A DNA stretch of 37,719 nucleotides from assembly GCA_025455685.1 (NCBI GenBank), contig JALOMB010000009.1:1-37719 (forward strand). The letters run 5' to 3'. The notes under the pieces are model-generated. The model was not told the DNA's origin and did no database searches. It saw nothing but the letters and a program-made list of their open reading frames with translations. This stretch comes from Chitinophagales bacterium (lineage in GTDB: Bacteria; Bacteroidota; Bacteroidia; Chitinophagales; JADJOU01). How positions within the stretch are numbered: position 1 is the stretch's first letter; every line of letters begins with the position of its first letter. A program made the position numbers and the translations under genes. This document shows, piece by piece, positions 1 through 7,433 of the stretch.

Positions 1-435
1 TATATTTTATTGTATAGGAATCCAGATGGTGTGCTTGAAAAGTACCAACAAAAATTCAAGTATTATATGGTAGATGAGTTTCAAGATACCAATTTTTTGC
101 AATATGGAATTTTAAAAAAATTAATCATGTATGATGGCAGCCCTCGCAATCTTTGTGTAGTAGGCGACGATGCTCAAAGTATTTATTCTTTTCGAGGAGC
201 AACTATTGATAATATTTTGGATTTTGAAAAGGATTTTAAGGATTTAAAAGTATTCAAATTAGAGCAAAATTATCGTTCTACACACTTTATCGTACAAGCC
301 GCCAACGATGTTATCACTCATAATCGCAAACAGATAAAAAAGGATATTTGGACAGAAAAAGATATTTCGAAGAGTAACAAAATAAAAGTTATAAAGGCTC
401 ATTTAATCGGGTTGAACCAAGCAGCATTTGCATGA
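1..435 (+). pseudogene. uvrD: UvrD/PcrA-type superfamily 1 helicase fragment, cut at window edge and broken at the 3' end
   Basis: The frame is open from base 1, so the gene begins before the window. The visible 144 residues are the end of helicase domain 1A/2A of an SF1A DNA helicase: motif II reads VDEFQDTN, motif III VGDDAQSIYSFRGA and motif IV LEQNYRST. In the family, several hundred residues follow motif IV (domain 2B, motifs V and VI), but here the frame stops at 433-435, about 45 residues after motif IV. The two other plus frames downstream hold only short open stretches, and I do not recognise motifs V or VI in them; one open stretch (about 434-604) could be a shifted remnant. hutI starts at 604, so no room remains for the missing half. 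I call it a decayed or truncated gene. A sequencing frameshift alone would not restore the missing length. Confidence 0.75.
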
Positions 436-574
436 ATCTATTAGGAAAATTCTTCAAGAAGCTAAATGCACTAAAATTCAGAAAATGAACACCTATAGTC
501 TAAAAGACCAAAAGATTACTTGGAGCATTTTAGCATTTTCGCTAAGAGTCATACCAAAATCAAATGAAAATTCT

Positions 575-582
575 TATATTTG
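575..582 (+). promoter_or_regulatory. Bacteroidota -7 box upstream of hutI
   Basis: TATATTTG fits TAnnTTTG and lies 21 bases before the hutI ATG. No clear -33 TTG partner was found. This gives hutI its own promoter, separate from the broken helicase. Confidence 0.5.
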
Positions 583-603
583 CTTTCGACTAAAGACTAA
601 TTC

Positions 604-1851
604 ATGAAAAAAATCTTTACCAATATTGGGGTTTTGTATGGAGTCAATGAAGAAAAATTACCATATTGGACGATAAATCATAAGCCTCTGCAGCACATTA
701 AAAACGCCTTCTTGTCTGTAGGAACAGGATTTATACAAGATTATGGTGAAATGAGGGATTTAAATCTGACTTTAGATAAATTTTCTAATGTTGAGCTAAT
801 CGACTGTCAAAACGCGATTATCATACCAGGTTTTGTAGATTCGCACACGCATTTAGTCTATGGTATTCCTAGGGTTGAAGAGTTTTTACTAAAAATTCAA
901 GGAAAATCTTATGAAGAAATAGCCGCTTCTGGAGGTGGCATTCTCAATAGTGCAGAGAAATTGAGCGCTTTGAGCTTTGATACACTCTATAATATGTCCG
1001 AGAAAAATCTCAAACAAGCACTAGCACACGGCACGACATCTATAGAAATTAAATCCGGTTACGGTCTTTCTATTGAAAGCGAGTTGAAAATTTTAAGGGT
1101 AATTCATACATTAAAGCAGAATTTCAAACATATTCATATTAAATCCACTTTTTTAGGTGCACATGCTGTGCCTAAAGCACATCCGAATAAAGAAGCTTAT
1201 TTAAACGAAGTCGTGTTTCCTTTAATTCCTAAAATCGCAAAGGAAGGCTTAGTTGATTATGTCGATGCTTTTATTGAAAAGAATTATTTCGATACTAAAG
1301 ATATGATCGATTTAATCTCTTTGGCACATCAACATAACTTAAAAACAAGATTTCATGTGAATCAGTTTCATGATTTGGGTGCTATTGCTTTGGCAGTCGA
1401 AAGAAACGCCGTCAGCTTAGATCATTTAGAAGTTTTGACTCCAGAAGATATAGAGATTTTGGCTCAATCTAAAACGGTAGCTACTTTATTACCCGCTTGT
1501 AGCTTCTTTACCCGCTTGCCCTATGGTCCTGCACGTGAAATTATAGACCACGGAGGAATTCTATCTTTGGCTACAGACTATAATCCTGGCAGTGCTCCTT
1601 CACTCAATATGGCTTTTGTAATGACACTAGCCTGTATCCAAATGAAACTTATGCCAGAGGAGGCTTTGACGGCTTTGACCTTAAATCCTGCATTTAGTCT
1701 AGGGTTAAGCAATAAGGTAGGCTCAATTGAACGAGGAAAGGAAGCAAATTTTATTGTTTTAGAGAATTTTAACACACTTTCAGATCTTCCTTATTTCGCA
1801 GGCAATCAAATAGTTAAGAGAGTTTTTATTCGAGGTGTGGAAAACATATGA
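604..1851 (+). CDS. hutI: Imidazolonepropionase (histidine degradation)
   Basis: HutI hydrolyses 4-imidazolone-5-propanoate to N-formimidoyl-L-glutamate, the third step of histidine breakdown, in the cytoplasm. The 415-residue length matches the family. Amidohydrolase landmarks are clear: the metal-binding FVDSHTHLVYG with H81 and H83, then GGGI, GTTSIEIKSGYGL, LGAHAVP, RFHVNQFHDLGA, the LDHLE histidine, and ATDYNPGSAP with the metal-ligand aspartate. The ATG at 604 has its own TAnnTTTG box. It is transcribed alone; the next gene starts 72 bases later with its own promoter. No hutH or hutU is in the window, but an arginase-fold protein that could be the next enzyme (HutG) lies at 10715-11695 on the other strand. 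Confidence 0.95.
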   Translation: MKKIFTNIGVLYGVNEEKLPYWTINHKPLQHIKNAFLSVGTGFIQDYGEMRDLNLTLDKFSNVELIDCQNAIIIPGFVDSHTHLVYGIPRVEEFLLKIQGKSYEEIAASGGGILNSAEKLSALSFDTLYNMSEKNLKQALAHGTTSIEIKSGYGLSIESELKILRVIHTLKQNFKHIHIKSTFLGAHAVPKAHPNKEAYLNEVVFPLIPKIAKEGLVDYVDAFIEKNYFDTKDMIDLISLAHQHNLKTRFHVNQFHDLGAIALAVERNAVSLDHLEVLTPEDIEILAQSKTVATLLPACSFFTRLPYGPAREIIDHGGILSLATDYNPGSAPSLNMAFVMTLACIQMKLMPEEALTALTLNPAFSLGLSNKVGSIERGKEANFIVLENFNTLSDLPYFAGNQIVKRVFIRGVENI

Positions 1852-1870
1852 TATTTTTAACAATAATCTT

Positions 1871-1899
1871 TTGAAAATAAAAAAAAAATAGTATTTTTG
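1871..1899 (+). promoter_or_regulatory. Promoter of the Omp28-like gene
   Basis: A -33 TTG (1871-1873, within TTTTG) and a -7 box TATTTTTG (1892-1899) are separated by 18 bases. Together they fit the Bacteroidota sigma consensus and sit 24 bases before the ATG. Confidence 0.6.
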
Positions 1900-1923
1900 T
1901 TCTAAATTTATAAAGTAAATATT

Positions 1924-4311
1924 ATGAAAAAATTCTCGTTCCTTTTGACAATATTATATTCATCTCTTGCTATTGCTCAAGTAGATAGATTAGTTTTGTT
2001 TGAGTCTTTTTCAGGAGAAAATTGCGGACCTTGTGCTGCGATTAATCCTCAGGTCTCAGCGCTATACGAAGCTAATAAAGATAGAGTATTGATGCTTAAA
2101 TATCAATTGCCAATTCCTTCAGCAGGACCTATTTATAATGAAGCCAAAGCGGGCGGTTTCGATGCCTCGACTAGAGGTTCATTTTATGCTGTTAATTCTG
2201 CTCCTTGGGGACAACAGGATGGATTAAAACTCAGATCCAATAGCAATCACCCTGCCTATTGGACGGATTCTTTAATTACTGCTAGAGCAGCCGTTAAGTC
2301 ACCTATTTCAATTAATGTATCTCATACTTATTCTCAAGATGATAAAAAAATTACGATTGAATATGAAATTAAAAACGAAACAAGTGCAGCTATTTCAGGA
2401 ACAAATCGAATATACATCGCATTATTTGAAGAGTTAATGACATATCTAACTGCACCAGGTACGAATGGTGAAACTGAGTTTCATAATATTGTAAGAAATA
2501 TGTATGGTACCGATGGTAAGACCTCTATTACGGGTTCAAGCATTACGCTTCCAGCTGCAGGTCAGTCTATCAACGGTACTGTGACAATTGATATTCCTAC
2601 TTATATTAGAAATCGTGAATCCCTTAGAGTAGCTGTTTTCGTTCAGAATTCAACGACTAAAGAAGTATTACAATCTGGTTCTAGTAATTTAACACCTTTG
2701 AATAATCCTGTAAATGCTTCTTTAAATGTCAGAATTCCTAGTGCGTCTAATTTATGTACACAAATGGTAATACCGAGTGTTGTGTTTAAAAATGTAGGCA
2801 ATGTAGAAATTAAAACTGCTAAAATTTCTTATGGTTTGACTTCTAGTACGTCACCACAAGTTTATCGATTTAATGGAAGTCTGAAAAAAGGGGATTCTAT
2901 TTCGGTAACCTTAAATCCAGTTACGCCTAATTACAATGCATTCTCTGTAATTTATGCTAAAATTGATTCAGTAAACAATGCAATGGATGTCAATGCATCA
3001 GATAATGAAGGAAGAACAGTAATCTTCGCGACCAATCCAATACCAAAAGATTTAGAAGTTAAAGAAGATTTTGAAGATTTCGAATTAGGAAGTACTGTGT
3101 TTAATAATGGAGGCTTATTTGATCCTGTTGGAGCAGGATTTGTAGTAGATAAAACAATTGGAGGTACATCAGTTACTCAAGAGTTGGGTGGTTTTGCTAC
3201 TTCTACAAAGTCTTTAAGATTCAGACCTTCTAATTCTGCATTCGGATATTCTTTTTCATATATTTTTGACAAAATAAATCTATATGGCGTGACAAGTGCA
3301 GCAAATTCTAAATTTTATTTTTCTTTTGCTCATGCTCGCTCTACGTCTAGTTCAGCGGATAGTTTATATTTAGAAGTGTCAGAAGATTGTGGTGTTACTT
3401 GGAAGTCAATTGGAAGCAGAAGTTCTACTCAGTTATCTACAGTTAGTAGTTTCATAGATTGGAATGGTACTAGTGGAAGGGTATTTTACCCAGCAGCTAA
3501 TCAATGGAAAAAAGATTCATTTGATTTAAAAGCATATAATGGCAAATCCAATTTAATGCTTAGGTTAAGAGTAAAAGTGCCTACTGGATCTACTCAGGCT
3601 GATGTTGCCAAAGTTGGTAATGCTATTTATTTTGATGATATTTCCATTAAAACTACGGAAACAGCTAAACAAGCACCATTTATTGTTGTTCCTGATTCTT
3701 TGTATATCTCTAAATTAATTACGTCAGATCCAAAAGACACAATGGTTGAGTTTAATCATGATTTCATCAATGTGAAATCAGGTGATCAAGTTACTTGGAA
3801 GTTGACCAAACTTAACCTCATTTCTGGTTGGAATTTGATTAGTATCTGTGATAATATCTATTGCAAAAATGATCCACCTTTAAATTTCGAACAAAAGTTT
3901 GATGCTAAAGATAACAGAGCAGATAATTTCTTAAAGATTGAATTATCACATAACAAAAAACCAGGTTATGGTTCATTCAATATTCAAGTTCATAGAAACT
4001 CAGGGCAAGATGCTACGCTATCTACCAAAACAGTAAAATATGTTTTATTTGTTTCTAAATCTACAGCGTCTTTACAGACTATTAATGAAAATGATCAAAT
4101 TTTTTATTATTTTGATAAGTTTCTTTATTTTGATTCAGAATTTACTAAGAAAAATTTAGTAATCTATGATATGAGTGGTAGAGAAGTAGTCAAAAAACTA
4201 ATTACGCAACAAGCATTTTCAATTGAAGACTATCATCTCAAAGGTTCATATATTGCTACTATACAAGATGAAGGTATGATATATAAATCTATGAAATTTA
4301 TTGCGGAATAA
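1924..4311 (+). CDS. Omp28-related secreted protein with CxxC motif and T9SS C-terminal sorting domain
   Basis: A 795-residue exported protein. Residues 1-18 form a Sec signal peptide (hydrophobic core, cleavage near AIA-Q). Right after it, LVLFESFSGENCGPCAAINP carries a thioredoxin-like CxxC (C34, C37), as in Omp28-related outer membrane proteins of Bacteroidota. The middle is beta-rich, with a region near 385-610 resembling a jelly-roll adhesion module (FEDFELG ... FDDISIK). The last ~75 residues (LVIYDMSGREVVKKL ... GSYIATIQDEG ... SMKFIAE) are a typical type A T9SS sorting domain, so the protein should cross the outer membrane and be anchored or released at the surface. It is monocistronic, between its own promoter and a strong terminator. 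Its role is unknown; redox or adhesion is possible. Confidence 0.8.
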   Translation: MKKFSFLLTILYSSLAIAQVDRLVLFESFSGENCGPCAAINPQVSALYEANKDRVLMLKYQLPIPSAGPIYNEAKAGGFDASTRGSFYAVNSAPWGQQDGLKLRSNSNHPAYWTDSLITARAAVKSPISINVSHTYSQDDKKITIEYEIKNETSAAISGTNRIYIALFEELMTYLTAPGTNGETEFHNIVRNMYGTDGKTSITGSSITLPAAGQSINGTVTIDIPTYIRNRESLRVAVFVQNSTTKEVLQSGSSNLTPLNNPVNASLNVRIPSASNLCTQMVIPSVVFKNVGNVEIKTAKISYGLTSSTSPQVYRFNGSLKKGDSISVTLNPVTPNYNAFSVIYAKIDSVNNAMDVNASDNEGRTVIFATNPIPKDLEVKEDFEDFELGSTVFNNGGLFDPVGAGFVVDKTIGGTSVTQELGGFATSTKSLRFRPSNSAFGYSFSYIFDKINLYGVTSAANSKFYFSFAHARSTSSSADSLYLEVSEDCGVTWKSIGSRSSTQLSTVSSFIDWNGTSGRVFYPAANQWKKDSFDLKAYNGKSNLMLRLRVKVPTGSTQADVAKVGNAIYFDDISIKTTETAKQAPFIVVPDSLYISKLITSDPKDTMVEFNHDFINVKSGDQVTWKLTKLNLISGWNLISICDNIYCKNDPPLNFEQKFDAKDNRADNFLKIELSHNKKPGYGSFNIQVHRNSGQDATLSTKTVKYVLFVSKSTASLQTINENDQIFYYFDKFLYFDSEFTKKNLVIYDMSGREVVKKLITQQAFSIEDYHLKGSYIATIQDEGMIYKSMKFIAE

Positions 4312-4336
4312 GTCAATTTAACTTAATATTCCTTTT

Positions 4337-4371
4337 AAAAAGGTGTTAAAGAATTCTTTAACACCTTTTTT
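4337..4371 (+). terminator. Intrinsic terminator after the Omp28-like gene
   Basis: A perfect 15-bp stem (4337-4351 with 4356-4370) with an AATT loop and a following T run, 25 bases after the stop codon. The sequence is symmetric enough that it could also work on the other strand, but no gene converges here. Confidence 0.9.
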
Positions 4372-4384
4372 ATTTAAAAAATAA

Positions 4385-4392
4385 TATCTTTG
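4385..4392 (+). promoter_or_regulatory. -7 box of the ornithine aminotransferase gene
   Basis: TATCTTTG matches TAnnTTTG and lies 16 bases before the ATG, just after the preceding terminator. Confidence 0.5.
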
Positions 4393-4408
4393 TTAAAATT
4401 TTTTTAAG

Positions 4409-6346
4409 ATGATTTCAAAAGCAGATAAATTAATTGAATTAGAAAATCAATATGGCGCCCATAATTATCATCCGTTGCCAGTAGTACTAGAAAAAGGTAA
4501 AGGCGTATATCTATATGATGTAAATGGTAATAAATATTTAGATTTTTTGTCGGCATATTCAGCTGTAAATCAAGGTCACTGCAATAAAAAAATCATTAAA
4601 GCACTCAAAAAACAAGCTAGTATATTGACCTTAACCTCTAGAGCATTTTATAATAATCAACTCGGGAGATACGAACAAATGATGTGTCAACTTTTTGGAT
4701 ATCAGAAATTACTTCCCATGAATTCTGGTGCTGAAGCCGTAGAGACTGCTATGAAATTAATTAGAAAATGGGGCTATAAAAAGAAAAAAATCAATGAAAA
4801 TGAAGCAATCATTTTATTTGCTACACATAATTTTCATGGAAGAACTTTATCAATCATTTCAGCTAGCAATGACCCTAAGAGTAGAGAAGGCTTTGGACCT
4901 TTTATGCCCAAGGTAGATACCGTAATCTACAATGACATTAGTGCCTTAGAAAAAGCTTTAACTAATAAAAATATAGCTGGATTTATCGTTGAGCCTATAC
5001 AAGGAGAAGCAGGTGTAATCATCCCAGATGATAAATATCTTAAAAAAGCTTTTGATTTGTGTCAAAAAAACAAAGTCTTATTTGTAGCAGACGAAATTCA
5101 AACAGGTTTAGGAAGAACAGGGAAGCTGCTAGCATCACACCATAGTGGGATTCATCCTGATATGATAATTTTAGGAAAAGCCTTGTCTGGAGGTACAATG
5201 CCCATAAGTGCGGTAATGTGTGACGATGAAGTAATGCTTTGTATTGAGCCTGGAGAGCATGGATCCACCTTCGGTGGTAATCCATTGGCGTGTGCAGTGG
5301 CTATGGCCGCTATAAAAGAACTTACGCAAACTTCTATGATGACCAATGCAGAAATCATGGGAAAAATGCTTCTAGATAGGCTTAAATCAATTAATTCACC
5401 TTTGCTTAAAGAAGTTAGAGGAAAAGGGCTCATGTTGGCGTTAGAGATAAATGATACTCCTGATAGCAACACGGCATGGGAGCTGTGCGAAATATTTATG
5501 AAAAAAGGGTTGTTGACCAAGCCAACTCATGGTAATATTATTAGATTAGCACCTCCTTTGATCATCAACCAAAAACAAGTAGTAAAAGCTTTTGAGATTA
5601 TTAAAAAATCTATCGAAGAACTCTCTGAAGCTAAAAACTTAAATCCAAATATTATATCAAAAAGAGGCAGAAAACCTAAGACCTCTATAGAGAAGCCTAT
5701 AGTTGCTAAAGAAATCTTAACTCTAAAATCAACTAATAAAAAAATATCAGATAATGAGCAAGCCCTAGAAATTTTTAAGGAGCTAAGTAATAAACAAAAT
5801 AAAACTCGTTTTGAGAATACCATGCTGAAAGAAGCTATGCTCAAATCCCAAAAAGGAAAAACAGTTAGAATTTCAAAAAGAGATTTGTACCCATCATCAG
5901 CTTCAATCAAAAAAATAGGTCGACCCAAAAAGACTACCGTATCTATTGCTAAAAACGTATTGAGTAATACGCAAGACCAAGTAACAAAAAATAGTACCAA
6001 TGATGTAGATCAAAATAAACCTACCGCTTCGATTAAAACTAATAAAAATAGCAAGACTACTAGAAAAGTTGTCAAATCTACGGTATCTAAAAGCACTAGA
6101 AAACCAAAAACAACCCAAGACAATCTTAATAATATAAAGCCGGTGGCACAAGTCAAACCAAAATTGACTAAAAAAACTAAGCCAACATTAACCAAAACTT
6201 CGAGTACACCTAAATCCAAGATTAAAGCTGATAAGTCACTTCCCAAGAATAACAAACCTCTTGTACCCAAAACTAAAACTACTCAAACCACTAAATCTAC
6301 TAAGAAAAGTTCTGATTTGACCGATTCGCCTATCAAAAACAGCTAA
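4409..6346 (+). CDS. rocD: Ornithine--oxo-acid aminotransferase fused to a lysine-rich, AT-hook-like C-terminal tail
   Basis: Residues 1-~404 are a full class III PLP-dependent aminotransferase of the ornithine type, converting ornithine and 2-oxoglutarate to glutamate semialdehyde and glutamate. Landmarks: NYHPLPVVLEKG, NSGAEAVETAMK, FHGRT, VEPIQGEAGV, the PLP-ring aspartate D228 in VADEIQTGLGRTG, the Schiff-base lysine K257 in ILGKALSGG, and HGSTFGGNPLA. The enzyme normally ends near residue 400. Here it continues in frame for about 240 residues of low-complexity, Lys/Thr/Ser-rich sequence with two AT-hook-like cores, KRGRKPK (418-424) and IGRPKK (503-508), and many TKK/TKPT-like repeats that recall histone H1. 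No stop or frameshift separates the parts. The gene ends overlapping a convergent gene by 4 bases. The tail could bind DNA or RNA or be a disordered anchor; its role is not known. Confidence 0.9.
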   Translation: MISKADKLIELENQYGAHNYHPLPVVLEKGKGVYLYDVNGNKYLDFLSAYSAVNQGHCNKKIIKALKKQASILTLTSRAFYNNQLGRYEQMMCQLFGYQKLLPMNSGAEAVETAMKLIRKWGYKKKKINENEAIILFATHNFHGRTLSIISASNDPKSREGFGPFMPKVDTVIYNDISALEKALTNKNIAGFIVEPIQGEAGVIIPDDKYLKKAFDLCQKNKVLFVADEIQTGLGRTGKLLASHHSGIHPDMIILGKALSGGTMPISAVMCDDEVMLCIEPGEHGSTFGGNPLACAVAMAAIKELTQTSMMTNAEIMGKMLLDRLKSINSPLLKEVRGKGLMLALEINDTPDSNTAWELCEIFMKKGLLTKPTHGNIIRLAPPLIINQKQVVKAFEIIKKSIEELSEAKNLNPNIISKRGRKPKTSIEKPIVAKEILTLKSTNKKISDNEQALEIFKELSNKQNKTRFENTMLKEAMLKSQKGKTVRISKRDLYPSSASIKKIGRPKKTTVSIAKNVLSNTQDQVTKNSTNDVDQNKPTASIKTNKNSKTTRKVVKSTVSKSTRKPKTTQDNLNNIKPVAQVKPKLTKKTKPTLTKTSSTPKSKIKADKSLPKNNKPLVPKTKTTQTTKSTKKSSDLTDSPIKNS

Positions 6347-6627
6347 AATAATTTCTCACAACTATTAACTTGAGCTTGCTCAGCAAACATCGGTTTTAGT
6401 TTCTGCCAGAATGATTTAAAGAAATCAGATTGTCGATATGATTCTAATGCTTCTTGATTTGTCCAATGACTCAAGGTTATGATAATTTGAGGCATGACAA
6501 AGTCCTGTATGATTTCCAAAGACAAAACTCCAGGCATTTCTCGAACTTTTTCATGATTTTCTTTTAAGAGCTTTATCGCTTCATTCGTTTTTTCGGGTAT
6601 AAAGGTAAGTTTTACAATTCGTATCAT
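6343..6627 (-). CDS. Small ABM-domain (antibiotic biosynthesis monooxygenase-like) protein
   Basis: A 94-residue single-domain protein with the dimeric alpha/beta-barrel ABM pattern: an N-terminal strand (MIRIVKLTFIPEK), a helix (AIKLLKENHEKVREMPGVLSLEIIQD), then the TLSHWTNQEALESYRQSDFFKSFW stretch typical of the family. Members include quinol and heme monooxygenases and many proteins without known substrates; no specific substrate can be read here. It is the last gene of the six-gene minus-strand operon, and its start overlaps the preceding stop by 4 bases (ATGA), which suggests translational coupling. Its stop overlaps the convergent aminotransferase gene. Confidence 0.75.
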   Translation of the reverse strand: MIRIVKLTFIPEKTNEAIKLLKENHEKVREMPGVLSLEIIQDFVMPQIIITLSHWTNQEALESYRQSDFFKSFWQKLKPMFAEQAQVNSCEKLF

Positions 6628-7433
6628 AAGCTTAGTAGTTTGATTTCAAAAGTGGCATTAGTATGATAATGAATAGATAATAGTTTAGCTAAATTATCTG
6701 AACGCATAGAGATTTCTAGCAGTTTTAATTCATTAAAATAGGCTATATAAAAATCATTGGGGTGATCAAAATAATCTTTTGAAATTCTTGTAATTTCAAT
6801 ATCACTAATGAGATTTTGAATAACAAATTGATGCTTGAAGTTATTCGTAAACTCCATAAATACTGTTTCTTTGATACCTAAAACGATATTCCCATTTTCA
6901 TGAATATAGATTACCTTGGTCAACATCGTTTTATCAGGCCCTTCAAAAATCTTAGTTTCTGTAAAGAAGTTCTGAGACGGATAAGATAGATTGGACGTTA
7001 TAGCAAATAATGATTTCCAAGCATCTGATTTGAGTGCTTTATGGGTGGATTTGACAAATTCTAAATTATCCTCAAAAAATAATATGTCTTGCTTATTAAT
7101 ATAGGTTTCAAATTTGTGATTAAAATACTCTTGAAAGAGAAAATGAAGCCCAATATTTGGAAATACTAAGGTATTATTTCCAATAAAAAAGAGGGTGTAA
7201 TTTTTATTATTATTGTGATATTTAGAGACAAAATAAAAGGTATTGGTTGATTTTTGGTTATACCTAATTAAATTGATAATTCGATAAGCGATTTCGTTCA
7301 AAAGGTTATTTGGGGGTATCGTAGACCATAGAAATACCTCTTCATTAGAGAATTCTTGCTTCCAATGCATTTTAATTGAATTATCTAAAACTATATCCGC
7401 TTGCCAATCCGTAAAGAAATGTACAAACATCAC
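6624..7433 (-). CDS. Hypothetical protein, fifth gene of the hutG-led operon
   Basis: I do not recognise this 269-residue protein. It has no signal peptide, no membrane segment and no cysteine cluster, is rich in Phe, Tyr, Asn, Ile and Lys, and looks like a soluble alpha/beta protein. I considered DUF3822, another Bacteroidota protein of this size, but could not find its typical pattern. The gene abuts the carboxylase stop with no spacer and overlaps the ABM gene by 4 bases, so it is surely cotranscribed. The reading frame is intact and codon use resembles its neighbours. Confidence 0.7.
   Translation of the reverse strand: MMFVHFFTDWQADIVLDNSIKMHWKQEFSNEEVFLWSTIPPNNLLNEIAYRIINLIRYNQKSTNTFYFVSKYHNNNKNYTLFFIGNNTLVFPNIGLHFLFQEYFNHKFETYINKQDILFFEDNLEFVKSTHKALKSDAWKSLFAITSNLSYPSQNFFTETKIFEGPDKTMLTKVIYIHENGNIVLGIKETVFMEFTNNFKHQFVIQNLISDIEITRISKDYFDHPNDFYIAYFNELKLLEISMRSDNLAKLLSIHYHTNATFEIKLLSL

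Noticed and set aside
5527-6270. Several minus-strand hydrophobic open frames opposite the rocD tail
   Set aside because: Lys/Thr-rich coding sequence reads as Phe/Leu/Val on the opposite strand; no start signals and the rocD frame is continuous.
6624-7433. DUF3822 family assignment
   Set aside because: Only the length fits; I could not see the family's conserved pattern.
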